From Mariprofundaceae bacterium (GTDB taxonomy: Bacteria > Pseudomonadota > Zetaproteobacteria > Mariprofundales > Mariprofundaceae): DNA of 34,156 bases. The stretch covers positions 1-34,156 of the forward strand of contig JAUZRG010000201.1 in assembly GCA_030950585.1 (NCBI GenBank). Reading direction: 5' to 3'. Of this stretch, positions 1 through 8,660 are shown in pieces; the first letter of the stretch is position 1; every line of letters starts with the position of its first letter. The notes beneath the pieces were generated by a model that had not been told where the DNA came from, did not search any database, and worked only from the letters and a program-made list of their open reading frames with translations. The position numbers were made by a program, and so were the translations under genes.

Positions 1-410
1 AGGTATCCGCCACATACAAGGTGCCAGAGGCATCCACCGTGATGCCAATGGGAGTATTAAATTGTGCAGCCGTGCCTGTCGCATCGGCAAAACCCGCAAC
101 ACCACTGCCTGCAACGGTCGTGACCACACCCGACGCGCTTATTTTACGAATGCGATGATTAGAGGTATCCGCCACATACAAGGTGCCAGAGGCATCCACT
201 GTGATGCCTCTGGGATTATAAAATCGTGCAGCCGTGCCTACGCCATCGGCAAAACCCGCAACACCACTGCCTGCAACGGTCGTGACCACACCCAACGCGC
301 TTATTTTACGAATACGATGGTTGGAGGTATCCGCCAGATACAAGGAGCCAGAGGCATCCACTGCGATACCTTGAGGATTATAAAATCGTGCAGCCGTGCC
401 AAGACCATCG
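1..410. repeat. 162-bp tandem coding repeats (NHL units)
   Basis: The same 162-bp unit starts at 1, 163 and 325, as shown by the recurring string aggtatccgcca(c/g)ataca. Copies one and two are nearly identical over their full length; the third is more diverged. Each unit encodes one 54-residue NHL-type repeat on the minus strand. The high DNA similarity between copies indicates recent duplication or gene conversion, and copy number may vary between strains. Confidence 0.85.
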
Positions 411-523
411 GCAAACCAAGGATTACCTGCAACGGTCGTCACGGTGCCCACAGCCGTCACTTCCATTGAAAAAAGACACATCAAAAATAGTGTTGTACAT
501 AATATCTGAATCTTTTTTAGCAT
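1..523 (-). CDS. NHL-repeat protein, N-terminal part (runs off the window)
   Basis: Only the first ~174 codons lie in the window; the C-terminus is beyond base 1. Reading begins at ATG 523, with a weak GGGG-type ribosome site just upstream. An in-frame ATG at 535 is the alternative. A short hydrophobic leader (MLKKIQILCTTLFLMCLFSM) suggests export. It is followed by units of 54 residues (162 bp) that contain TTVAGSG, GFADG, GTAARF, NPxGIxVDASG and LYxADTSNHRIRKI. These are hallmarks of NHL repeats, which fold into beta-propellers, here in an exported protein. The ligand cannot be told from the sequence. It lies downstream of the DUF928-like gene on the same strand, about 140 bp away, so co-transcription with the secretion operon is possible but not shown. 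The call is confident for the family; function is unknown. Confidence 0.8.
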   Translation of the reverse strand, partial: MLKKIQILCTTLFLMCLFSMEVTAVGTVTTVAGNPWFADGLGTAARFYNPQGIAVDASGSLYLADTSNHRIRKISALGVVTTVAGSGVAGFADGVGTAARFYNPRGITVDASGTLYVADTSNHRIRKISASGVVTTVAGSGVAGFADATGTAAQFNTPIGITVDASGTLYVADT

Positions 524-540
524 TTTCTGCCCCATATTAC

Positions 541-560
541 AAAAAGACTTTCGTCTCTTT
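541..560 (-). terminator. possible terminator or leader hairpin before the NHL gene
   Basis: On the minus strand the RNA would read AAAGAGAC-GAAA-GUCUUUUU. This is an 8-bp stem with one G-U pair and a GAAA tetraloop, whose 3' arm is U-rich. It lies ~114 bases past the DUF928-like stop codon and just ahead of the NHL gene start. It could end the secretion operon or form part of the NHL gene leader. The stem is short, so this is tentative. Confidence 0.3.
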
Positions 561-673
561 AGATTGAGTAATGGGTAAAAAAACTATCTTAATTAGAAGA
601 AATACTTCTTATTTTAAAACAAGCTTCCCACGAATCATCATCGCGAAAGTCACATCAACAGACTTCAAACATT

Positions 674-1567
674 TTACTCATTGCTCACAACCCAACGACT
701 CACCATCGCTAATTTTTCCGCGCCTAACAATTCACTTAATTGTTGTTTGGTTTTTGTTGGTTGCTTACTTTCAGAAAGCGTCTGTATTTGATCGTACCAC
801 GCGCTCTGAAAACTAGCACTTGGCTGATAAGAAACCACTCCGCTGGCTAAAAAATCTGCTGAACGCTCTAAGGGATCTAAAATAATGCTTACAAACCATT
901 CATATTGCACATCTTTTTTAAGATGCACGCCTAAAGCCTTTAAATCAATGGCATGAATACCTGCATGATTGGGTGCAGCTATTTCCATCATGATCAAGGG
1001 TTTTGCTTGCCTTGGTGCAATGATACTAAAGACTATTTTTTGATGCCAGTCAGAAGAAATATAATAATAAAGGGTCGGCTGATCATGCATGGATACGCCA
1101 ATACGCTCAGGTGCAATCGCTACCATACGTTCAGGCATCTCATCTTGAACAACTTCAGCAACCGCAACACCACGCTGCAAGCCTCTTTGTAGGCCACGCT
1201 GTAAGCCTCTTTGTAGACCACGCTGCAAGCCTCTTTGCAGACCACGTTGTAAACCTCTTTGTAGGCCACGCTGTAAGCCTCTTTGCAGACCACGTTGTAA
1301 ACCTCTTTGTAGGCCACGCTGCAAGCCTCTTTGCAGACCACGCTGTAAACCTCTTTGTAGGCCACGCTGCAAGCCTCTTTGCAGACCACGCTGCACAGAA
1401 GCTTGTTCGGATGAAGACACACCCGCTTCTCGACGACGCTTATCAGTCGTCATGCTTTCTTCTTTTGACAACAATTCACCTTTAGACGCAACATCACTTG
1501 CCCATGCAGGTGAAAAACAACAAATAGTAAATATCACAATAGACGATAATATCATACGAACAAACAT
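674..1567 (-). CDS. Exported DUF928-like protein with (QRGL)18 repeat
   Basis: Start chosen at ATG 1567 (MFVRMILSS, 297 aa) because AAGGAG lies 6 bases upstream; the longer reading from 1594 would overlap the previous gene. Residues 1-23 form a signal peptide ending near AWA. Residues ~58-130 are 18 tandem Gln-Arg-Gly-Leu units. Residues ~150-260 match the DUF928 pattern that I know from cyanobacterial proteins: PTLYYYI, then a beta-rich stretch, KKDVQYEWFVSIILDP, and LERSADFLASGVV. DUF928 has no established biochemical role, but in cyanobacteria it often sits with CHAT proteins and haemagglutinin-type secretion genes, which matches the neighbours here. It starts 10 bases after the CHAT gene stop, so it is the third gene of the transporter-CHAT operon. 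The repeat adds a strongly basic linker not expected of the domain itself. Family call is good; function unknown. Confidence 0.8.
   Translation of the reverse strand: MFVRMILSSIVIFTICCFSPAWASDVASKGELLSKEESMTTDKRRREAGVSSSEQASVQRGLQRGLQRGLQRGLQRGLQRGLQRGLQRGLQRGLQRGLQRGLQRGLQRGLQRGLQRGLQRGLQRGLQRGLQRGVAVAEVVQDEMPERMVAIAPERIGVSMHDQPTLYYYISSDWHQKIVFSIIAPRQAKPLIMMEIAAPNHAGIHAIDLKALGVHLKKDVQYEWFVSIILDPLERSADFLASGVVSYQPSASFQSAWYDQIQTLSESKQPTKTKQQLSELLGAEKLAMVSRWVVSNE
1171..1394. repeat. 12-bp tandem repeat (organised as nine 24-bp units) encoding QRGL
   Basis: Units of the form aagcctctttg(c/t)ag(a/g)ccacg(c/t)tg(c/t) start every 24 bp at 1179, 1203, 1227, 1251, 1275, 1299, 1323, 1347 and 1371, with a partial copy in front. 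Each 24-mer is two 12-bp subunits, giving 18 Gln-Arg-Gly-Leu repeats on the minus strand. Because 12 is divisible by three and no subunit contains a stop, other frames on both strands are also open here, which creates spurious ORFs (for example 1111-1485 on + and 1120-1422 on -). Changes in copy number would lengthen or shorten the linker without changing frame. Confidence 0.95.
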
Positions 1568-1577
1568 AACCAACTCC

Positions 1578-3770
1578 TTACAACCAGTTACCAATTAAAA
1601 TAAAAGCGCCCCAGTAAGCTGGGTGCCAAAAACGATCTTGTTGAATCAACGCAAGTTGGGCGGTTTGTAAAGCTTTTGCTTTAGACACCCCCTCTTGCTG
1701 TAATTTTTTATAAAAACGTCGAATAAGCTGTGATGTCGCTTCATCATCCACAAACCACAATGATGCCAAAGCACTGCGCGCACCTGCTTGAATGGCAATG
1801 CCAGCCAAACCCATCGCAGCACGCTCATTACCCATGGCCGTCTGACAAGCACTCAGGGTCAATAATTCTAAAGGTTCACGGTTATAACGCCCTAAAGCAA
1901 TCAATTCTTGTAGTCGATTCATGTTAATTTTTTCATCATAGGTCAACACATAACTGGTTTCAGGCTCACCAGAAAACACACCATGTGTGGCAAGGTGCAA
2001 TAAATTATACTCATTGCTTTCCAACTTCTCTTGCAAGTTTTTGGTCTTAAACTGTTTATTCTCTAGTAAGTCAGCCCCAAACATCGCACTCACAGCACTC
2101 ACTTCTTTGGCAATACTGGGTAGTTCTGAGAAATTTTGCACAGCATCGGACAAACCAAGCACCAAAGCTTTGATGTTTTTCTTATTCATTGGATGTGGAT
2201 TGGTCAACGTCAAACCCGGTGTGGTTGCCAGTGCAAAACGCTGGATTAAATAACGATCTCCATCATGCAAGGCCGTCATCGGAACCATACGCAAACTACC
2301 ATCAGGCACGAAAACCAAGGTATTAATTTGATGTTTTTTCAATTGCGAAAGTAAAGGCTTGATGAGCCAATTATCTAGTTGTTGGGCTTCATACAAAAAC
2401 AAGTTATTGGATCGTGTTTGCAAGTGTTCACGAAACAATTTCACGGTTTTATCTAATTTTTCTTGTGGAATCGGTTGTGACCACTGGCTAATTTGATCAC
2501 CAATACCCAACAACATGACCAAACGATCTTTCAACACAACAGGGTAAATAATCGCTGTTTGCTGATCGACATTGTCCAGCAAAGCTTGCTGTGAGTTGCT
2601 TAAATCAATGCAATCACTGGATAAATAATCTTGAATTTCCAAGCTTTTCATGTTTTCGATACTACTACGCGCCTGGCGTAACAATTCTTGTTTATCCACA
2701 GCTTCAGACTCAAGCTCTGCTTGCTGCAACAATGCATCTGCAAGCTCCATATATACAGGACGAATATGCGTATTAAAAGGACTTTCTGCTTTACGTAAAC
2801 CTTTGAGCAGTGCTGTTCGGATTGGGTTTAACGTATGAATGGATTTCTGATAAGCATCAATGGCCTCCAATAGCTGACCTTGCATCATCAATAAACGTGC
2901 ATATTGCCACTGCCAACGATAAAGTAATTCTGCACTGGCTTCTTGTTGCGCAAAAAACACCGCACGCTGATTCAATTTCAAAGCATCTTTCACATTCTTA
3001 TCTTCTTCGTATAATGCAGCCAAATAGCCATATGCTTGTGAAAGTGATGTTGCCTGACTTCCACTTTTGGCAGCTTTTAATGCCATATTCAACACTTGGT
3101 GCTCGGCTAAAAACCAATCTTCTCCCGACTTTTCTGTTTGTCGGATTTGGTGCACTAAACGAGATAAGGCAAGTAGTTGTCTTGCTGAGAATCTCAAGTC
3201 TGACTGCAACAAAACGAGCATCGTTTTTAATTTATTTTCACTTTCAAGTTGCTCTTTTTCTTTCCAAAGTAAACGAGCTTGATTCATCATCGCTTGCAAC
3301 AAAATAGGGTGTTGACCTTTCACACCTGTACTTAAATCAATACTTTCTTGAAATGCAGCATGTGCATAAGCATCTTCACCCGCAATGGCCGCAAGGTTGG
3401 CAAAATTATTCAGCGTTGATGCCAACAAAGGAGGCTGTTCCATATCTCGAGCCAACACCACCGCTTCAGATAAAAGAATGGCTGCTTTTTCCCAATGATG
3501 CAGCTGTAAATGCAAATCACCCAACTGACTCACAAATTGCACATAGAGCTGATCGCTATACACCTTTTTCTTTGATGCTTGCGCTTTCTTTATTTTTTCT
3601 TGTTGCACCAAAAGCTCTGACAAAGCCTGTAGGTGCAAGCCTTTCTTTTGCAAATGATCCGCTGCATACATCGCTCGCTCTAAGGACTTATTCTCAGTGC
3701 TCTCCAAGCACATCGCTGTCTGAAAAGAAAAGAGATAACAACATAAAAACAATAAGATTCGTTTCATCAT
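1578..3770 (-). CDS. Exported TPR-CHAT domain protein (caspase/separase-like peptidase)
   Basis: 730 aa. A signal sequence (MMKRILLFLCCYLFSFQTAMC) is followed by helical TPR-like repeats over roughly residues 25-400. A CHAT domain occupies ~450-730. The CHAT histidine is in LLHLATHG (His ~596) and the cysteine in LTLSACQTA (Cys ~642); further conserved pieces are FVPDGSLRMVPMTAL, GLAGIAIQAGARSALASLW and HPAYWGAFILIG. The Cys-His dyad is intact, so protease activity is plausible. CHAT belongs to the caspase/gingipain/separase clan. The start overlaps the end of the transporter gene by 4 bases, indicating translational coupling, and the DUF928-like gene follows after 10 bases. Export to the periplasm or cell surface is inferred from the leader. 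The cysteine in TAMC is a poor lipobox, so an anchored form is less likely. Substrate unknown. Confidence 0.9.
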   Translation of the reverse strand: MMKRILLFLCCYLFSFQTAMCLESTENKSLERAMYAADHLQKKGLHLQALSELLVQQEKIKKAQASKKKVYSDQLYVQFVSQLGDLHLQLHHWEKAAILLSEAVVLARDMEQPPLLASTLNNFANLAAIAGEDAYAHAAFQESIDLSTGVKGQHPILLQAMMNQARLLWKEKEQLESENKLKTMLVLLQSDLRFSARQLLALSRLVHQIRQTEKSGEDWFLAEHQVLNMALKAAKSGSQATSLSQAYGYLAALYEEDKNVKDALKLNQRAVFFAQQEASAELLYRWQWQYARLLMMQGQLLEAIDAYQKSIHTLNPIRTALLKGLRKAESPFNTHIRPVYMELADALLQQAELESEAVDKQELLRQARSSIENMKSLEIQDYLSSDCIDLSNSQQALLDNVDQQTAIIYPVVLKDRLVMLLGIGDQISQWSQPIPQEKLDKTVKLFREHLQTRSNNLFLYEAQQLDNWLIKPLLSQLKKHQINTLVFVPDGSLRMVPMTALHDGDRYLIQRFALATTPGLTLTNPHPMNKKNIKALVLGLSDAVQNFSELPSIAKEVSAVSAMFGADLLENKQFKTKNLQEKLESNEYNLLHLATHGVFSGEPETSYVLTYDEKINMNRLQELIALGRYNREPLELLTLSACQTAMGNERAAMGLAGIAIQAGARSALASLWFVDDEATSQLIRRFYKKLQQEGVSKAKALQTAQLALIQQDRFWHPAYWGAFILIGNWL

Positions 3771-5389
3771 AATACCTGCGCTGATAGTTCTAAGTGAATA
3801 CCGCTATCTTGTAAGCTGTGACGACCATCGCGACTCACTTTCTGTAGTGGTTTAGCACCATAAATTTCAAATTGATAGGATGGGTTTATTTGCCAACGCA
3901 AGCCCAAACCAACACTTGCCAACGAGTGCGCACCAACATCCACACTTCCAAACTTATTCCATGCATGCGCATAATCAAAGAAAGGCGCGAGACTCACTTC
4001 ACCATCCGAAGATGCGAGTCCGACATAGGGTAGTTTCAATTGAAAAATAGGAACGCGCCACTCCGCACTAAAAAGAACAGCATTATCCATCGTCCATTGA
4101 TTTTCACGATAACCACGAACCGTGTTTCGTCCACCCACGGCAAACTTATCCACTGCCAATAAGCTATCATTACTCCAACGCACATGCGTTCGCACAATGC
4201 TTTGACTATTCCACAACGACCAACGCTCTACCCACTGACTTTGGCCAAGCCAAGTCACAAAACGACCATCTGCACTATTATAAATACCTGGATCCAAACC
4301 AATGGACAGCTGAGAATTGACTGCAATCACCCTTGATGCCGTATGGTATGCCCATGTTTGACCCAATAAAAAAGCATGAGTGCTAATGCGGCCATTTTGC
4401 ACACCCACTGAAAAAGAAAAAGGCACACCCAACAATGAAGTAAAGCTGTTTTTATGTTCATAAGCTGCGGACAGCGACACATCATGGTGTTGATTATGCC
4501 ATAGAGGCTGTTCAAGCATCAGCCGTTGCGATTGTGAATGACTACGAATAGACAACGCCTTAAAGGCCTCAGACACCACTAAGGAGTGACTCGAAGAAGC
4601 CTGAAAAGACCAAGCCGTTCGCGCCGCATTCAGTGTCTTTCGATACAGTAAGTTATAATCTTTCAAGCCCGCAGAAAGACCAAAGTCCAAAGCCAAACTA
4701 TTGCCATAACCTGTTAAATTAAGGTGTTCGACATGCAGCGTCGAGTGCCAATATCCTAAAGAAGGCGCGCCATAATTATTCGCAAGCACATGCACACGCC
4801 ACGGACTTGTCTCTTCAATTTTAAGGTCTAGCAAAGCCTCACCTTGCACTTGGCTAGGGTTTAATTGTGCATGTACCACAGCAATACGAGGATCCTGTTT
4901 TAATCGCTTAAGACCCAGCTGCAAGACCTGCATATTCAATACACCATCAAGCTTGGCTTCTCGCCATAAATAGTCTTTAATATAAGCACGTTGTAATCTT
5001 TTTTGACCATGAGTGTGAATCTGTTTAACACGCCCTTCCACCACATGAAAAATAATATGACCATCTTTAATTTCTTGGTCTTTAAGCAAAACACCTGAGT
5101 TCAAATAACCTTGGCTAATATAAAGACGTGAAAGATTTAAGCGCAGTTCTTGCAGCTCGCTTGCAGACACAACACGACCTTCATAAGGCAAAGCAAGCTG
5201 ATGTAATACCGCATCACTGATAATACTGTTGCCCACAAAACTAATTTTATTCACGCTAAGCTGTGACACGGATGACAGACGATTTTGATCTTGTTTTTCT
5301 AACGATGGCAACAATGTTTCCGCCTGTAAAATAACAGGAAAAACACATATTATTATCATTAAAAATAAACGTATCGTATGGATATACAC
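3767..5389 (-). CDS. Two-partner secretion outer-membrane transporter (TpsB; ShlB/FhaC/HecB family)
   Basis: Forms the outer-membrane pore that secretes its TpsA partner. I place the start at GTG 5389 because GGGGAG lies 5 bases upstream and the product then begins with a clean signal peptide (MYIHTIRLFLMIIICVFPVILQA); the longer frame from ATG 5440 has no ribosome site and adds 17 residues. The protein is then 540 aa, close to the usual size. After the signal comes a POTRA-type region (ISFVGNSIISDAVL, SRLYISQGYLNSGVLL, GHIIFHVVEGRVKQI), then a beta-barrel with VRGYRENQW and FAVGGRNTV, the conserved loop-6 VRGY motif of the Omp85/TpsB superfamily. It ends in a hydrophobic barrel strand. It is divergent from the adhesin gene and is the first gene of an operon with CHAT and DUF928-like genes. 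Confidence 0.93.
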   Translation of the reverse strand: MYIHTIRLFLMIIICVFPVILQAETLLPSLEKQDQNRLSSVSQLSVNKISFVGNSIISDAVLHQLALPYEGRVVSASELQELRLNLSRLYISQGYLNSGVLLKDQEIKDGHIIFHVVEGRVKQIHTHGQKRLQRAYIKDYLWREAKLDGVLNMQVLQLGLKRLKQDPRIAVVHAQLNPSQVQGEALLDLKIEETSPWRVHVLANNYGAPSLGYWHSTLHVEHLNLTGYGNSLALDFGLSAGLKDYNLLYRKTLNAARTAWSFQASSSHSLVVSEAFKALSIRSHSQSQRLMLEQPLWHNQHHDVSLSAAYEHKNSFTSLLGVPFSFSVGVQNGRISTHAFLLGQTWAYHTASRVIAVNSQLSIGLDPGIYNSADGRFVTWLGQSQWVERWSLWNSQSIVRTHVRWSNDSLLAVDKFAVGGRNTVRGYRENQWTMDNAVLFSAEWRVPIFQLKLPYVGLASSDGEVSLAPFFDYAHAWNKFGSVDVGAHSLASVGLGLRWQINPSYQFEIYGAKPLQKVSRDGRHSLQDSGIHLELSAQVL

Positions 5390-5606
5390 TCTATCTCCCC
5401 AATAAAACACTCTTTCCAACACCAAAAAAACAAACATCATAAAAGTATGATATGGGCTAGCATACTCAAAAAAAGTCAGATACCATAACCTGTTTATAAC
5501 CGTCTAAACCTTTCATTTCTATAATCGCATACTTTGCAAGAAAGACTGTGTTTTGTAAGGTACAGCTAAAGACACACCTTTAAATGATTATTGAAGGAAA
5601 GAACTG
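5390..5606. promoter_or_regulatory. Divergent control region between tpsB and tpsA
   Basis: About 217 bp separate the two opposed starts and must hold promoters for both the transporter operon (-) and the adhesin (+). A possible but weak sigma-70-like pair for the adhesin is TTGCAA followed 16 bases later by TAAGGT, around 5534-5561. The minus-strand ribosome site GGGGAG is at 5395-5400. No strong operator palindrome was seen. Shared regulation of secretor and substrate is an inference from the layout. Confidence 0.4.
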
Positions 5607-8558
5607 ATGCCACATGCTATTCCATTTCATTTACTAAAAACGACCTTAATGATCGTTTTACTCCTTCTCACAGTGCAAGCCTTGCATGCCGAAGCCATTT
5701 ATGATGGTAGTATGGGTGCACAAGGACAGTTATCTGGCAACTTTATTGTACCTGCCAGCGCAGGGCAAACACAAGGCAACAATTTATTTCATAGCTTCTC
5801 TGATTTTCATGTGCGCACGGGTGAAAGTGCGACCTTTCAGGGTGCATCGACCATTCAAAATGTTATTAGCCGTGTCACAGGAGGAACGTCTTCAACCATT
5901 GATGGTTCGATTGACACTGCAACAGCCATGCCTAATGCTAATTTCTACTTTGTCAATCCAGCTGGTGTTATTTTCAACAGCAATGCATTCCTCAGCGTCG
6001 GTAAATCAATTCATATTTCAACAGCGAATTTCCTGCGCATGGCCGATAATCAACAGTTCTTTTCTACCCCACAAGCGGGCGAAGTTTTGAGTGCATCCGC
6101 ACCTCAATCTTTTGGATTTTTGGCCAATAACATAGGTTATCTTCAACTCAATGCAGCTCAAATAAACACACAAGGCTTAGAAACATTATCGCTTACAGCA
6201 TCTAATATCCAACTTCAAAACACATCTCTGAGCACCCCCAACGGACACATCGACATCGCCAGTGTGGCTTCTACAGGTGAAATCACGAGAACAGCAACAA
6301 ACAACTTAGACACCACTAGTTTTCAGCAAATGGGTAATATCAACCTGCTCAATAGCCAAGTAAGTAGCAGCGGGACTGGCGGCGGCAGTATCTTTATTCG
6401 CGGTGGTCAATTTGTCGCTGACAACAGTGACCTTTCTGCTGAAAGCTTTGGAACTCTCGCCGGCGGCAACATGAATATCAGTGTGGATAACATGCTATTT
6501 AGCAACGGAAGTAGTTTATTTGGTGTCACTAATGGCACAGCTCGCGGTACAGATATTAGCATTCAAGCCACGCAAGATATTTCTTTTTCAGGGCTTACAT
6601 CCGCAAGCACCAAGCAAAAAGATATAAGTCTAGCTGGTATTTACCTTACTTCTATAAACACAGCAGTCAATGCGGGTGATGCTGGTAATTTACAACTAAA
6701 TGCACAAAATATTAGTTTTCAGCACGGTGCAGCAATTTCAGCCAATTCATGGGGTGGTGGCAATGGTGGTGATGTCAACATCAACGCCACTACAAATGTA
6801 GTCTTTTCAGGCCCCAGTTCTTATATAGAAATTGGCCCTCATAGTTTGTTATATGCAGGACAAACAGGCATCTTAACCATCAACTCAGACACCACACATT
6901 TTAAAAATGGTGCAACCATTCAAGCTGGAAGCTACGGTTTAGGTCAAGCTGGTGCGGTGATCTTAAACTCAACACAAGCGATTCAATTCAGTGGTCAAAG
7001 TACAGAATATGACTCTAGTGGTATAGTTACAGGAACATTTGGTACAATAGCTGGGGCAGGTAATGGTGGTTTAATTAGCATACAAACAATGAATCTGAGC
7101 ATGGCCGATGGTGCCTATATTATAGCAAACACAATCGGTGCTGGTCATGCTGGAGACATAGGAATAAATGCCTCTAACCTGATCACCCTACAAGGCACGA
7201 ATGGATTTGGTTTACCAACTCTTATTGGCTCCAGTACGAACGCCACCACAGCTGGTATTATTGGTGGTAATGCGGGTCTAGTTCTAATCTCTGCCAATCA
7301 ACTAGAGCTTCTTGATGGCGCACGCATTGTAAGCAGTGCTGTAGCGGATGTAGCAGGAACCCAAGTTGGCACAGCTGGATACATTATCATCAAAACCACC
7401 GGCCTTTTACGCATTGATGGCTCTAATCCCTATGGTCAGTACGATGGCATCTTTGGTTCTGCTCTGTACTCACGCACCAATAGCAATGGTGGAAGCATTA
7501 AAGGCTCTGGTTATATTCAAGTGAATACAGGTAGCCTTGAACTTAGTAACGGTGGTGTGATTTCAGCCAATACCAATACTAACACCGATGCAGGCTTTAT
7601 AGATATCACAAGTCCACTTATTAGCTTCTCTGGCTCTGCCAGTAATACAGGTCTACTCACCACACCCAACACAGCAACTCTCACGAAAACACCATCTTTT
7701 TTACCTAGCTCCCCCATAAAATCCGTCTCAAGTGGCATCTATGCAGACTCCGTTCATAGCTCAAATGGTGGGAATAGTGGCTACATCACCATCACAGGCC
7801 AAAAAATCATTATGGATAATAGCATCATCAGCTCTTCATCAAGTAACACAGGGTTCGCGGGTGATGTTAACATCACGGGATCACAATTATTTATGAAAAA
7901 CATGAGCAGCATTAGAACATCTAGCAGCTACACAGGTTTAAATGCAGGCAATGCGGGTTGGATCAGTTTAAATTTCACGGACGAAGTCCGCATGCAATCA
8001 AGCTCTAAGATCACGACTGAATCCGTTAATAGCGGTGGCGGAGGCATCACATTAAACACCACCAATATTTTACGCATGGAAGACAGCACCATCAGTAGTA
8101 ATGTGGCTGTGGGTGGTGGCAATGGTGGGGACATTAATATCGACCCTCTATTTGTCGTACTCAACAATAGCACCATCTCGGCCAATGCATTTGCAGGTGC
8201 TGGCGGCAATATCACAGTGGTTGCAAATAATTTTTTACAATCGACAGATAGCCGCATCTCTGCCTCATCAGCTTTAGGCATTAATGGTAATATCAATATC
8301 GATTCACCCAATATCAATATTGCACAAGACTTAGAACACTTACCTGCACGCTTCATGGATACGCAAGAATGGAGCAGTAAAGTATGCCGATCAGACAATC
8401 AAAGTAGCTTTGTCATTCAACAAGGTGAAGCAAGTGCTTACACATCCAGTGACTGGCAGCCAAGCAACACTTTTAATCCCGCTCTCACCGCACCTCAGAA
8501 GAACACTGTGCAACAACAAAAGAAATACCCACAGTGCCATATCATTACCTCAATATAG
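5607..8558 (+). CDS. TpsA exoprotein, filamentous haemagglutinin-type adhesin
   Basis: 983 aa, preceded by GAAGGAAAG at a suitable distance from the ATG. The signal peptide (residues 1-28) ends LHA. The TPS secretion domain follows at ~30-150, recognised by NNLFHSFSDF, NVISRVTGG and FYFVNPAGVIFNSNAFLSVG, the NPxG-type motif of haemagglutination-activity domains. Residues ~150-900 are Gly/Asn/Ser/Thr-rich repeats (GNGGDVNI, NAGDAGNL, GGNGGDINI, STISANAF) of the kind that build a right-handed beta-helix. The only two cysteines are near the end (about 927 and 977). It is presumably secreted by the divergent TpsB and shown at, or shed from, the surface. The repeat style resembles cyanobacterial haemagglutinin-like proteins more than Bordetella FHA, and it is short for the family. 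Target unknown. Confidence 0.92.
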   Translation: MPHAIPFHLLKTTLMIVLLLLTVQALHAEAIYDGSMGAQGQLSGNFIVPASAGQTQGNNLFHSFSDFHVRTGESATFQGASTIQNVISRVTGGTSSTIDGSIDTATAMPNANFYFVNPAGVIFNSNAFLSVGKSIHISTANFLRMADNQQFFSTPQAGEVLSASAPQSFGFLANNIGYLQLNAAQINTQGLETLSLTASNIQLQNTSLSTPNGHIDIASVASTGEITRTATNNLDTTSFQQMGNINLLNSQVSSSGTGGGSIFIRGGQFVADNSDLSAESFGTLAGGNMNISVDNMLFSNGSSLFGVTNGTARGTDISIQATQDISFSGLTSASTKQKDISLAGIYLTSINTAVNAGDAGNLQLNAQNISFQHGAAISANSWGGGNGGDVNINATTNVVFSGPSSYIEIGPHSLLYAGQTGILTINSDTTHFKNGATIQAGSYGLGQAGAVILNSTQAIQFSGQSTEYDSSGIVTGTFGTIAGAGNGGLISIQTMNLSMADGAYIIANTIGAGHAGDIGINASNLITLQGTNGFGLPTLIGSSTNATTAGIIGGNAGLVLISANQLELLDGARIVSSAVADVAGTQVGTAGYIIIKTTGLLRIDGSNPYGQYDGIFGSALYSRTNSNGGSIKGSGYIQVNTGSLELSNGGVISANTNTNTDAGFIDITSPLISFSGSASNTGLLTTPNTATLTKTPSFLPSSPIKSVSSGIYADSVHSSNGGNSGYITITGQKIIMDNSIISSSSSNTGFAGDVNITGSQLFMKNMSSIRTSSSYTGLNAGNAGWISLNFTDEVRMQSSSKITTESVNSGGGGITLNTTNILRMEDSTISSNVAVGGGNGGDINIDPLFVVLNNSTISANAFAGAGGNITVVANNFLQSTDSRISASSALGINGNINIDSPNINIAQDLEHLPARFMDTQEWSSKVCRSDNQSSFVIQQGEASAYTSSDWQPSNTFNPALTAPQKNTVQQQKKYPQCHIITSI

Positions 8559-8660
8559 AAAACTTTTTTCATCATAAAAAAATATTTATTCAATGAACTG
8601 GACAAGTGATGATAAAACCCTCATTATTGTAGGCTCATCAATGAATCATTGGATATTTAT

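Noticed and set aside
62-469. Plus-strand ORF of 135 aa with repeated CNGRDHT-type segments
   Set aside because: It is the reverse-strand shadow of the NHL-repeat gene; the minus frame has clear NHL motifs and a leader peptide.
1171-1394. CRISPR array
   Set aside because: Units are contiguous 12/24-bp coding repeats with no unique spacers and no cas genes nearby.
1111-1485. Plus-strand ORF rich in HAASLFADHVVNLFVGH repeats, and a second minus-frame ORF at 1120-1422
   Set aside because: Both arise because the 12-bp repeat has no stops in several frames; neither has a ribosome site or domain, and the DUF928-like frame explains the region.
5390-5440. Longer N-terminus for the transporter (start at ATG 5440)
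   Set aside because: No ribosome site precedes it, and it would put 17 extra residues in front of a signal peptide that has its own GGGGAG-GTG start.
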